From: Oscillospiraceae bacterium Marseille-Q3528 | Lineage (GTDB): Bacteria > Bacillota > Clostridia > Lachnospirales > Lachnospiraceae | Length of the DNA stretch: 64,000 nucleotides | Reading direction: 5' to 3' | Assembly (NCBI GenBank): GCA_018223385.1 | Contig: JAGTTR010000016.1 | Coordinates: 1-64,000, forward strand | Shown here: positions 6,562 to 15,477 of the stretch, piece by piece | How positions within the stretch are numbered: position 1 is the first letter of the stretch | How the letters are laid out: each line of letters starts with the position of its first letter | Position numbers and translations under genes: made by a program | Notes under the pieces: generated by a model | The model's database searches: none | Seen by the model: only the letters and a program-made list of their open reading frames with translations | Told to the model about the DNA's origin: nothing

Positions 6562-8664
6562 ATGAGAAGAAAAGGACTCAAAACAAAGGTTATGGCAGCG
6601 GTTCTTTCCGCATCTATGGCGATGGGCGTGTGCCCTGCTACTGCATTTGCAGCACCTGAGGAAGGAGAGGCAGTTGTGGAAGAAGAGGCAGTTGACGCCG
6701 GTGCAGAGGATGCGGAAGAGGAAACCACCGAAGCGGCAGAGGCTGCTGCAGCGGAGGAAGAGGCTGACGCAGAGAAAGCAATAGAAGAAAAGGAAACAGA
6801 AGAGGTACAGACAGAGGATGTCGAGGCAGAGGAAGAAGTACTGGATCAGCAGGCAGCCGGTGAGGAAGAGGAATACAAGTATGTATACGCACCGCTTACC
6901 TGGGCAGAGTACTGGGCGTCTGAGAATGTTTATCTGTCCGGCAGCGATCTGAATGCGTCCTCTGATGAACCGGATTCCAGAGACGAGACCGATAAGGGCG
7001 CTTTTGATGCCATCTCCCGTGCAACGACCAATCATGGCCTGCACAGAGGAAGCTATCAGTGCACAGCAGTGGCAGAACTGCGTGACGGAACAAAGCTTGC
7101 GATTGCTTACTATCCGGATGAAAAAGAGAGAACAAAGGTGGTTCTCACCGATGGCACAGAATTTACTTATACCACCTACAAAACAGGCGGCAAAGAACAG
7201 CCGACAGATTTGGTACATTATACCGTAATCGGTCTGAAATATGTGCCGGTGAAAGTGGCATCCGCTGATTATGAGGCGTTTAAGGCTGCATATCCGGGTG
7301 TGGTAGAAAACGGAAGCCTGCTGCAGGGAGGTTTTTCAGAAGGAACCCTGAGTGGTTATACAGATTATGTGGCGGACGTGACAGAGAACACCAATGGCCT
7401 GAAAACTGCAGTAAAGAGCGGAGATGGATTCACTTTTACTGCCCGTGAGACAGGAACGGATTCCGGTATCGAAGGTACTGCATTGAAAAAAGCAGAAAAT
7501 ATTAATGTGGTAGTCAGAAAGGTAGAGAATGAAGATCCAAGCAGCAAGGATGCAACGATCGGAACCTATGGAGAGTTTATGCGGGTTGACCTGACGGGTG
7601 ACGGCTATGGTGCACTGGGTGCAGCAATGCAGGCAGTAGAATGGACATACTACGGAGATGATAGTACCTATGCGACGCCGTTGCGTACATTCGGAACCAA
7701 GTTTGCGGCAGATAACTGGATGCATAAGTCCATGGGTATCCAGCTTGGACTGACAGAGTCTCTTCGTTGTGAGCTGCCTGCAGGAACAGACGGAACCGGT
7801 TACTGGAAAGTGACGGTATATGCTCTCGGTTATGAAGATTATACTTTTACATTTAAAGCTGACAAAAACAATGTAAAAGGAGATGCAGCAGAGACTGTAG
7901 ATACCACAAAATTACAGGCAGTTGTCGATAAGGCAAGCAAACTGAAAAAGGAAGACTATACAGCAGCAACATGGTCTGATTTTGAAGTTGAATTAGAAGA
8001 AGCAAAGGATATGCTGGCAAATGCCAAGACACAGGCAGCAGTAAATGAGGCAATCACACATCTGGAAGCTGCGATGGAAGCACTGGTAACCAGCAATGGC
8101 CTTCCGTTTAATGATGTTACCGGAAACAGCGGCTGGAGATATGAAGCCGTAAAATATGTTTACGAGAATGGTATCATGAACGGCATCAATCCGACCCGTC
8201 GTTTCGCCCCTGATGATACATTGACCCGTGAGATGTTTGCAACGATGATCTATCGTATTGCAGGTTCTCCGGCAGCTACCTATAACGGAAAATTTGCAGA
8301 TGTGCCTGACGGCAACTACTTCAGCGTGCCGATCAGCTGGGCGAATGCAAAGGGCATCATCAACGGACACAGCGACACCGGTTTGTTTGGACGTGGGGAG
8401 AACATCCGCAGAGAGGATCTGGTAACGATCATGTATCGTTATGCACAGATGAAGGGCATCAGCACAAGTGCCCGGGCAGACTTAAGCAAGTTCGATGACG
8501 CAGCAGAGGTTTCCGGCTATGCTGCACCGGCTGTACAGTGGGCAGTTGCCAATGGCATCATCACAGGACGGAGCAATACCGGCCTTCTGGATCCTTCCGG
8601 CAATGCAACCCGTATTGAGGCAGCAGCGATCATCCAGAGATTTTTACAGAAATTCGGGAAATAA
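6562..8664 (+). CDS. Secreted SLH-anchored surface protein with Tp47-like and FIVAR regions
   Basis: A 700-residue exported protein. ATG at 6562 is preferred over 6544 because AGGAGG (6551-6556) is correctly spaced. The signal peptide ends at AFA-AP (residue 30). A long Ala/Glu-rich acidic stretch follows (31-105). The middle region (about 110-435, starting YAPLTWAEYWASE) resembles the domains of treponemal Tp47 seen in gut Firmicutes surface proteins. That match is from memory and tentative. A FIVAR-like helical unit (about 447-512) precedes three SLH domains (about 515-700) that bind wall polysaccharide. It shares an operator-like palindrome with the apbE operon, so it may be its extracellular partner. 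The ligand is unknown. Confidence 0.75.
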   Translation: MRRKGLKTKVMAAVLSASMAMGVCPATAFAAPEEGEAVVEEEAVDAGAEDAEEETTEAAEAAAAEEEADAEKAIEEKETEEVQTEDVEAEEEVLDQQAAGEEEEYKYVYAPLTWAEYWASENVYLSGSDLNASSDEPDSRDETDKGAFDAISRATTNHGLHRGSYQCTAVAELRDGTKLAIAYYPDEKERTKVVLTDGTEFTYTTYKTGGKEQPTDLVHYTVIGLKYVPVKVASADYEAFKAAYPGVVENGSLLQGGFSEGTLSGYTDYVADVTENTNGLKTAVKSGDGFTFTARETGTDSGIEGTALKKAENINVVVRKVENEDPSSKDATIGTYGEFMRVDLTGDGYGALGAAMQAVEWTYYGDDSTYATPLRTFGTKFAADNWMHKSMGIQLGLTESLRCELPAGTDGTGYWKVTVYALGYEDYTFTFKADKNNVKGDAAETVDTTKLQAVVDKASKLKKEDYTAATWSDFEVELEEAKDMLANAKTQAAVNEAITHLEAAMEALVTSNGLPFNDVTGNSGWRYEAVKYVYENGIMNGINPTRRFAPDDTLTREMFATMIYRIAGSPAATYNGKFADVPDGNYFSVPISWANAKGIINGHSDTGLFGRGENIRREDLVTIMYRYAQMKGISTSARADLSKFDDAAEVSGYAAPAVQWAVANGIITGRSNTGLLDPSGNATRIEAAAIIQRFLQKFGK

Positions 8665-8700
8665 TATAGAAGGAACGCTGACTGGCGCCAGGAAATAACA

Positions 8701-8729
8701 TTGAAAAACCCTTTGGATTGCAGTATATT
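8701..8729 (+). promoter_or_regulatory. Possible promoter of the glycosyltransferase operon
   Basis: TTGAAA (8701-8706), 17 bases, TATATT (8724-8729). It overlaps the left arm of the hairpin at 8704-8755, so the same DNA may end the upstream unit and start the next. Confidence 0.4.
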
Positions 8730-8755
8730 ATATACATGCAATTTGGAGGGTTTTT
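8704..8755 (+). terminator. Hairpin terminator after the SLH protein gene
   Basis: AAAAACCCTTTGGATTGCA pairs with TGCAATTTGGAGGGTTTTT across a 14-base AT-rich loop, with a few G-U pairs, and ends in a T-run. This fits an intrinsic terminator. Confidence 0.7.
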
Positions 8756-8801
8756 CTTATGCATAGTTGTGGACAGGAAAATCCTTATAAGGAGAATGTG
8801 T

Positions 8802-10835
8802 TTGAAAGTAAAGAATATCAGAATTTCCCGATGGCGGGGCTATATGAATCAGCATGATTCGGAAGAGTTACGGGATGTGCACCGGTGGGGCGGCGATCGG
8901 GCAGCGCGGCAGATGGCGCACTATATTCCGCCGAGGAAAGCATATGATAAATGGATTTACAGCAATGAAAGTGAACGACTGAAGAAATCTCACAGAGAAG
9001 TGGTCCGTTTCCTGGTTGTGGTTTATGAGCCGAAAGCGGGGAGAAACTGGAAGAGGGAACTACATTATCGCCAGGTGGTTGTCAGGACGGTAACATCGCT
9101 GGAAGCAGTTTTCGGGATGTCGTATCCTGTGGACTGCGCCTACACCATTTTTCTGGATGGGACAAAACATCATCTGGCGGAGGATGCCCTGGCAGAGCTG
9201 GCAGATGTGCTGGAAGAGCAGCCGCTGGACATGCTCTACAGCGATCAGGATGTATGGGAAGCAGGTGGGGAAAGAAGTCATCCTTTCTTCAAACCGGACT
9301 GGTCGCCGGATACGTTTCGCTCTTTTTTCTATACGGGCAATCTGGCGGCGTACCGCACAGAGCTGTGCCGGGGGATCAGCATCTCATGCGGGGACGACTT
9401 TGCCCGTTGCCACTATCTGTTTACGGCGGCTTTTGTGCAGCGGGCACAAAAGATCGGGCATATCCCGGAAGTGCTTTGCCATGAGGAAGGGGATTATCAA
9501 TATATAGAGGGTTCCTGCCTGTTGGAGAGAACAGATGGAGTGAACGGCGGGAAGGCTGCCGGAAAGGTCAGCATCATCATCCCATCCAAGGATCATACGA
9601 CCATTCTGCGCCGGTGTCTGGATTCGCTGGTGCAGTATGGAGGCAGTAGCTTCAGCCAATGGACAGAGATCATTGTAGTGGATAATGGAAGCCGCGAGGA
9701 AGAGAAAAAACAGTTGGAACAGATGGCGGAAAGCTATGGTTTCCGTTATATTTATGACCCGAAACCATTTAATTTCTCGGCCATGTGCAATACCGGTGCC
9801 AGAGCCGCCGGGGGAGACTACCTTCTTTTCCTCAATGATGACATTGAGGCTATGGAGGACGGTTGGCTGGAAAGAATGCTGGTGCTGGCGGTGCGTCCGC
9901 ATGTGGGGGCAGTGGGAGCGAAGCTTTACTATCCGGGCGGAAGGAAGCTGCAGCATATGGGGGTGATCAATCTGGATATTGGCCCCGGACATTGCTTCCT
10001 GGAAAAGGAAGATACGGGAGATTTTTATTATGGAAGAAATCGGTATGATTACAACTATCTGGCGGTGACGGCGGCCTGCCTGCTGGTGCGAAAGCCGGTC
10101 TATGAGCAGATGGGCGGTTTTGATGAAAATCTTGTAGTGGGATATAATGACGTGGACTTCTGCTTTTCCCTTTATGAAAACGGATACTATAATGTCCTGT
10201 GCAACGAGGCAAGGCTGTATCATCATGAGTCCTTAAGCCGTGGCTACGATAAGGGGAATATCGGAAAGGAGAAACGCCTGCTGGAAGAGAGAAAGTACCT
10301 GTATGAAAAGCATCCGCACCTGGAGAAACGGGATCCCTTCTACAGTCCGAACCTGACCCGGTATCTGGGAGAATTCGAGTGGAATCTGGATGCCTACGGC
10401 TGCCAGGAAGAGCTGTTGCCGGAACTTCCCTGTTCCAAGGTAGAACCCTTTCGATGGGATATCAGGCAGGAGTGGCTGGATCCGAATCTGGTATTTCAGG
10501 TTGACCGGGCAGTGTGGAAAGATGGCCGGGGACGGATAGAAGGTTGGGCATATATCCGTGACAGAGATAATTTTAATTATATTCGCCGGATTCTTTTGCG
10601 GGCACCGGATGGCGCCTGTGTCTGGGTGGGAACAAGAAGCAGGTATCGAGGCTATCTGAAAGAACAGTTTCCGGAAGTGGAAGGCATGGATCTTCTGGCT
10701 TATACGTGTGATTTTGCATGTGCGGATTTGCCGGAGTGTGCAGAATACCAGATCGGAATGGCGGCAGAATCTTTGGATGGAAAGGAGCTGCATATTATTT
10801 TTTCCGAATGGAAGTTAGAAAGAAAGGAATCGTAA
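8802..10835 (+). CDS. Double-domain GT2 glycosyltransferase, N-half degenerate
   Basis: About 677 residues. TTG at 8802 sits 7 bases after AAGGAG (8789-8794); ATG at 8844 is an alternative. The C-terminal GT2 domain (about residues 256-480) looks intact: SIIIPSKDH, VVDNGS, FLNDDIEAM for metal/nucleotide binding and NDVDFCFSLYENGY. The N-terminal half keeps the outer frame of a second GT2 domain (YSDQDVW, FKPDWSPD), but the usual DHDD is replaced by DGTK and the early nucleotide-binding part is missing. A C-terminal beta-rich extension (535-665) follows. Family enzymes add rhamnose or similar sugars to surface polysaccharides. First gene of the cluster; sugar specificity is unknown. Confidence 0.82.
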   Translation: MKVKNIRISRWRGYMNQHDSEELRDVHRWGGDRAARQMAHYIPPRKAYDKWIYSNESERLKKSHREVVRFLVVVYEPKAGRNWKRELHYRQVVVRTVTSLEAVFGMSYPVDCAYTIFLDGTKHHLAEDALAELADVLEEQPLDMLYSDQDVWEAGGERSHPFFKPDWSPDTFRSFFYTGNLAAYRTELCRGISISCGDDFARCHYLFTAAFVQRAQKIGHIPEVLCHEEGDYQYIEGSCLLERTDGVNGGKAAGKVSIIIPSKDHTTILRRCLDSLVQYGGSSFSQWTEIIVVDNGSREEEKKQLEQMAESYGFRYIYDPKPFNFSAMCNTGARAAGGDYLLFLNDDIEAMEDGWLERMLVLAVRPHVGAVGAKLYYPGGRKLQHMGVINLDIGPGHCFLEKEDTGDFYYGRNRYDYNYLAVTAACLLVRKPVYEQMGGFDENLVVGYNDVDFCFSLYENGYYNVLCNEARLYHHESLSRGYDKGNIGKEKRLLEERKYLYEKHPHLEKRDPFYSPNLTRYLGEFEWNLDAYGCQEELLPELPCSKVEPFRWDIRQEWLDPNLVFQVDRAVWKDGRGRIEGWAYIRDRDNFNYIRRILLRAPDGACVWVGTRSRYRGYLKEQFPEVEGMDLLAYTCDFACADLPECAEYQIGMAAESLDGKELHIIFSEWKLERKES

Positions 10836-10838
10836 GAT

Positions 10839-12674
10839 ATGGACGCAAAGAAAAAACAGCGATATATAGTCGGTGCCTTTGTTGCCTTTTTCATTCTTAT
10901 TCTTGTACAGCACAGCTATGTATGGCTGCAGTTTGATGATTATGGATATGCCACTTTGTTTTATGCGAGAAATCAGTCTGTAAACGGTGTATATACGCTG
11001 AAGAATATTTTAGAATATCTGCAGTGGCATTATATGCACTGGGGCGGCCGGGTGCTGAGTTTTTTTGCGGAGATTCTCTGCCTGCGGGCGGGACTCGGAT
11101 TTACCCGGGCGGCGCAGTCGGTTATGATTTTATGCAGTCTGTATCTGTCATGGAAAATTCTAAGGGAAGACAACAGAGAAAAAAGCGGATTTTTGCTGGC
11201 AATATTGTTGATCGGATATGGACTTCTGGATAAGAAGACGCTGGCAGACGGCGTATTTTGGTTTACCGCATCCTTTGTATACTTTTGGCCATATGTAGTA
11301 TTCCTTGCGGCGACCCGCCTGGATCAGATTTATGAAAAAACCGGGAATAAAAGATTGCTTCCGCTGATATGGCTCTGCTATTTTGCAGCAGGATTTTCTC
11401 AGGAACAGACGGGGTTTGCTGTGGCGGCTTATACGGTGCTTTGTATGCTGCTGCCTTGGCTGATGAGAAAAAAGAAGCTTTTGACACTGGAGCATATACG
11501 CATTCTGTTTGCCGGAGCCGGATTTGCGCTGGTTTTTCTGGCACCGGGTAATTTTGTACGACTGGAGGAGAATGCAGAGTTTAACAGCCTTTCTCTCATT
11601 GCCAAAATAAGGACAACGCTTCCCATTATTTTGAAAAATAATTTTGGACGTTATAATTGGCATTTCGATCTTTTCCTGGCCGTTACCGGTATGATTGCGG
11701 CACTTCTTTTCCTCCAAAGAGGAAAAGTGATGTGGCAGAAAGGCCTGGCGGCCTTATTAGGCATACTGCAGCTGTTTGGTGGTTTCTATATTTTTCTGGT
11801 ATTCCGAAAAGGCAGTGGGAAACAGATGACAGTCTTGAGTATCTGGATTGTTTCGCTTGTTGTTCTTTTTCTTCTTCTTTTCTGGGTGGAAAAAGAATGG
11901 AGAATACTGGCTGTCTTTCTGGCAGCATTGGCGACACAGAGCGTGATGCTGGTATCTCCCAGCATTTCCAATCGTACACATCTGGTCTGTGAATTGTTGT
12001 TGCATTTGGTGATTGCCTGGATTTGGGGCATGGCAGCCCGGGGATTCCTGGAGAAATGCCTTTGGATTGCGGGGTTAGTGGCAGGCGTCATGGCAGCAGC
12101 CAATGTGTTTTCTGTTACAGAAGGTTACCGGGAAGCATCTAAGATCCAGGAATTGAATCATAATAAGCTGGTGGAAGCAGGCATGAATATCCGGGCTGGG
12201 GAGGACATAAGATCTGTGGAATTATATAAGCTTCCGGATGATTCCTATGTCAGTCAGATGGGATATCAGCAGAGTTTTATTGAAATTTATATGCGGGAGT
12301 ATTACGGTCTTCCATCCAGAGTAGTTTTTTACTGGTTGGATGAAGATTGCCGTGGAGATTTCCGGTGGAGTGGAGATCATTATCCGGATGGATGGCTGGG
12401 AGAATATGTGGCATTTTCCTGTGAGCAGTCCGTGTCATGCAATATGGTTCTGCGGTTGTATAACGAAGGCGATGTGACGGAAAAATTGCAGGTTGGAACT
12501 GCGGATGAAGGAATGGCGGAATATGAGTTGACCGGTGGAAGTAATGAGATTCCGATCCATTTGAAAAAAGGGAGGAATACCATTCGTCTATATTTCCCGG
12601 ATGCCAGACAGGGCGATACAGATTCGCGAATTTTGAGCGTGAAGCTGGTAGGATACGTGCTGAGTGAAGAATAA
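10839..12674 (+). CDS. Polytopic membrane protein, DUF6056-like (GT-C type)
   Basis: A 611-residue protein with about 11-12 membrane segments. It shows an acidic FDDYGY motif in the first external loop (about residues 31-36), WGGR, an EQTG segment and APGN (about 232-235), the pattern of DUF6056 and other GT-C-like lipid-sugar transferases. The C-terminal 170 residues are soluble, predicted external and beta-rich. It follows the first glycosyltransferase by 3 bases and is clearly co-transcribed. It probably transfers a sugar from a polyprenyl carrier onto the polymer outside the cell. Family assignment is from motif recall. Confidence 0.68.
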   Translation: MDAKKKQRYIVGAFVAFFILILVQHSYVWLQFDDYGYATLFYARNQSVNGVYTLKNILEYLQWHYMHWGGRVLSFFAEILCLRAGLGFTRAAQSVMILCSLYLSWKILREDNREKSGFLLAILLIGYGLLDKKTLADGVFWFTASFVYFWPYVVFLAATRLDQIYEKTGNKRLLPLIWLCYFAAGFSQEQTGFAVAAYTVLCMLLPWLMRKKKLLTLEHIRILFAGAGFALVFLAPGNFVRLEENAEFNSLSLIAKIRTTLPIILKNNFGRYNWHFDLFLAVTGMIAALLFLQRGKVMWQKGLAALLGILQLFGGFYIFLVFRKGSGKQMTVLSIWIVSLVVLFLLLFWVEKEWRILAVFLAALATQSVMLVSPSISNRTHLVCELLLHLVIAWIWGMAARGFLEKCLWIAGLVAGVMAAANVFSVTEGYREASKIQELNHNKLVEAGMNIRAGEDIRSVELYKLPDDSYVSQMGYQQSFIEIYMREYYGLPSRVVFYWLDEDCRGDFRWSGDHYPDGWLGEYVAFSCEQSVSCNMVLRLYNEGDVTEKLQVGTADEGMAEYELTGGSNEIPIHLKKGRNTIRLYFPDARQGDTDSRILSVKLVGYVLSEE

Positions 12675-12700
12675 AAGCTATGGAAAGTAAGAAAAGATAA

Positions 12701-15103
12701 ATGCATATTGAAAAGATAAAAAAGATAATATGGAATACAGAGAACAAGCGAAAACCTTATATAAGAATAATAAATTACATGGTTCTGCTATTGTCTGTCT
12801 GCAATATTCTCCTTGCGGTGACGAACCCGGAAATATTAGAGACGGACATCCTCAGTGGAACAGCATATGATCAAAGCAGTGATTTCTACACGGATAATGT
12901 CAGTGAACAGGCAGATAGTATCCAGCAGGTTTTCAGACCGAATCACAGAGGCCTGCAGAGTATTGCTATCCGCCTGGAAGATGCGCAGTCAGATATGTCG
13001 GCGGATCTTATGGTAAGCATCACCGATGGAAAGAAGAAAATCTGGGAAAAACAAATTGATAAATCTGAACTGACGAACTGGCGGTATGTAGAGATAGATG
13101 TTTCCGACGCAAAATGTGGGTTGTATCATACATATACACTGAATATTTCAAGCCCTGTATCCGGGCAGGAAACTTCGTATCGATTGTATCTTGCCGAAAA
13201 GCCCATCAAAGAAAATCAAAAACTGTTATCAAATGGTATAAGTACAGACGCAGAACTGGATATTGTGTATCGGTATCACACGCTGGATATTTGTAAGCTT
13301 TTGTTTTTGATTGCCGGGGAAATCATACTTATTTTGTTTGGCATGATACTGCCGTTGAATCAGAAGGAGGGATACGGAAAAGGATTTGCCGTTGCCGGTG
13401 GGATTGCCGGAGATCTGTTTGTGGTACAGAGCCTTTCTGATGGAAATATTGCAATGATGAGTGCCAATGGTATTTTTCTGAATCTGTGCATCATTGCGGG
13501 AATTTACTTGTTGCTCCTTCTTTTAACAGGGAGATATACGATTTCTGCACTGTTGACGTCCGGCATTCTGTTTTTATCAGCTATGGCAAATCACTTTGTG
13601 CTGCAGTTTCGGGGAACCGTGATCCTGCCTTCCGATATATACTCTATAAAAACAGCTTCTAATGTGGCAATGAATTACAGTCTTTTCTGGGATCAGTCAC
13701 TAATGATAGCGCTTGCAGTTGTTTTGGTAAACATCAGTGTAACATGCTGGCTGACAGGGGCATTTGATACGACAGAAAAAAAGCGTGTGTTGGGAGTGGC
13801 TGCGGTTGTGTGGATTGTGAATATAGTGGTCAGTACCAGTACATCCGTTCGAGACTATCTCGGAACTGGGTTGAATCAGTCTGCGCAGACATCCCGGAGC
13901 AAAGAGATTGGATTTTTACTTAATTTTTGTGAAAATATACCTTATTTTATATATCAGAAACCAGAAGGATATTCACTGGAATATGCGGCATCTGTATTGC
14001 CGGAGCAGGAATATGCGGAAGAAACCATGTCCCCGGATAATATTATTGTGATCATGAATGAATCTTTCACTGATCTGGGATTCCTGGGTGAACTAGAGGC
14101 TGATCAGGAATATCTGCCCAATTTTTATCGAGTGATAAATGAAGAAAATAGTAAAATGGGTAAATGTGTGACATCTGTATTCGGAGGAGGAACAAGTTGT
14201 ACTGAGTTTGAATTCCTGACAGGAAGCAGTATGTTATTTTTGGGATCCGGAAATGCTCCCTATCAGCAATATATTCATAGCGCAACCGGATCGCTCGCCT
14301 CATATTTATCTGCAACCGGTTATTCTTCTGTCGCGCTTCATCCGGCTAATCCGGTGAGTTGGAATCGGCAGACTGCGTATTCGCTATTGGGTTTCTCGAA
14401 CTTCTTAAATGACTCGTCCGAAGAGTTTATGAGTGTAAGCAGATGCCGTTATTGGGTAGACGACAGGGCTTTGATGACAGAAATGTATCGGCAAAGTATG
14501 TTGAAGGATCCTCTGTTTCAGTTTGGGCTGACGATTCAATGTCATGGTGGATATGATTATGATGGGGATGATTTTGAAAACACGGTTCATGTTATCAATT
14601 ACGAGGACGAAGAGGGTACGGTTTCTCAGTATCTTTCTTTGGTCAGCATGTCGGATCAGGCTTTTGGAGAGCTGATTGACAAACTGGAAGCAGATGAGAA
14701 GAAAACCATTGTTCTGATGTTTGGAGATCATTTGCCGAGTTTATCCGATGATTTTTACAATCAGTTGATGGGAGAAGAGGAGGATCAGGAAAAGGAACTT
14801 CTCCTGCACGAGACTCCCTACCTGTTCTGGGCAAATTATGATGTTTCTTTTGATGAGATTCCGGAAGTGATGAGTGCCAATTTCCTGTCTCCGTATTTGC
14901 TGAAATGCGCAGATGTTCCGTTGTCGCCCTATTATCGGTATTTGTATGATCTGTCCCAAGAATATCCGGTGGTTTCAAGAACAGCGGTGTTGAATGCAGA
15001 TGGGGATTTCTGTGAATATACGAAAGAGGATTCCTGCTATGACCGTATTCATGATTATGAGATTGTGCAGTATGCGGTTTTGCACGGGAATCTGACGAGA
15101 TAA
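12701..15103 (+). CDS. LTA synthase-like sulfatase-fold phosphoglycerol transferase
   Basis: An 800-residue membrane enzyme with one N-terminal membrane segment (about 24-42), an external beta-rich domain (60-170), five to six further membrane helices (195-400) and a C-terminal extracellular alkaline-phosphatase/sulfatase domain (about 445-790). The domain contains IIVIMNESFTDL (metal site), GGGTSCTEFEFLTG with the likely nucleophile threonine, and FGDHLPS. LTA-synthase relatives move glycerol phosphate (or phosphoethanolamine) from lipids onto glycans. The extra external N-terminal domain is not typical of LtaS. Its place among glycosyltransferases suggests it decorates the polysaccharide made here. 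Confidence 0.85.
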   Translation: MHIEKIKKIIWNTENKRKPYIRIINYMVLLLSVCNILLAVTNPEILETDILSGTAYDQSSDFYTDNVSEQADSIQQVFRPNHRGLQSIAIRLEDAQSDMSADLMVSITDGKKKIWEKQIDKSELTNWRYVEIDVSDAKCGLYHTYTLNISSPVSGQETSYRLYLAEKPIKENQKLLSNGISTDAELDIVYRYHTLDICKLLFLIAGEIILILFGMILPLNQKEGYGKGFAVAGGIAGDLFVVQSLSDGNIAMMSANGIFLNLCIIAGIYLLLLLLTGRYTISALLTSGILFLSAMANHFVLQFRGTVILPSDIYSIKTASNVAMNYSLFWDQSLMIALAVVLVNISVTCWLTGAFDTTEKKRVLGVAAVVWIVNIVVSTSTSVRDYLGTGLNQSAQTSRSKEIGFLLNFCENIPYFIYQKPEGYSLEYAASVLPEQEYAEETMSPDNIIVIMNESFTDLGFLGELEADQEYLPNFYRVINEENSKMGKCVTSVFGGGTSCTEFEFLTGSSMLFLGSGNAPYQQYIHSATGSLASYLSATGYSSVALHPANPVSWNRQTAYSLLGFSNFLNDSSEEFMSVSRCRYWVDDRALMTEMYRQSMLKDPLFQFGLTIQCHGGYDYDGDDFENTVHVINYEDEEGTVSQYLSLVSMSDQAFGELIDKLEADEKKTIVLMFGDHLPSLSDDFYNQLMGEEEDQEKELLLHETPYLFWANYDVSFDEIPEVMSANFLSPYLLKCADVPLSPYYRYLYDLSQEYPVVSRTAVLNADGDFCEYTKEDSCYDRIHDYEIVQYAVLHGNLTR

Positions 15104-15183
15104 TGCAAATAAGTGAAATGTAGAAAAGAAATTATCCGGAAAAACAAGGATTATTGTGTTACAGATAGAAAGGACGTCCATAC

Positions 15184-15477
15184 ATGGAAAGAAATGACGA
15201 ACTGGAAGCGTATAACAAGATGCTTTTTTACCTGATCAAGGATCAGACAGAGCAGCGGGAGCGCCTGGAGAAGGAGATTGAGCGCCTGTCGGTGGTGATC
15301 GATGAGAAACAGCAGAAGATTGATTACTACGAAGGCACGTATTTTACCATTGAGGCAGCGGCGAAGGAGCGGATGGCGATCATCCAGCAGCAGCAGGCGC
15401 AGCTGGAGAAGTATCGGAAGGAAAGTGTATTTCGGCCTTTGCGGAAGATCAAAAGCCTTTTTCAGAAGGAGAAATAG
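15184..15477 (+). CDS. Small coiled-coil protein preceding a glycosyltransferase
   Basis: A 97-residue highly charged protein, almost wholly helical, with heptad-like Leu/Ile spacing (residues 8-75) and a basic C-terminal tail (RPLRKIKSLFQKEK). ATG follows GAAAGGACG. Its stop overlaps the next gene's GTG, so the two are coupled. It resembles the coiled-coil head fused to the GT2 enzyme at 19496, which suggests a separate subunit that tethers or oligomerises the neighbouring transferase (inference). No enzymatic motif is visible. Confidence 0.7.
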   Translation: MERNDELEAYNKMLFYLIKDQTEQRERLEKEIERLSVVIDEKQQKIDYYEGTYFTIEAAAKERMAIIQQQQAQLEKYRKESVFRPLRKIKSLFQKEK

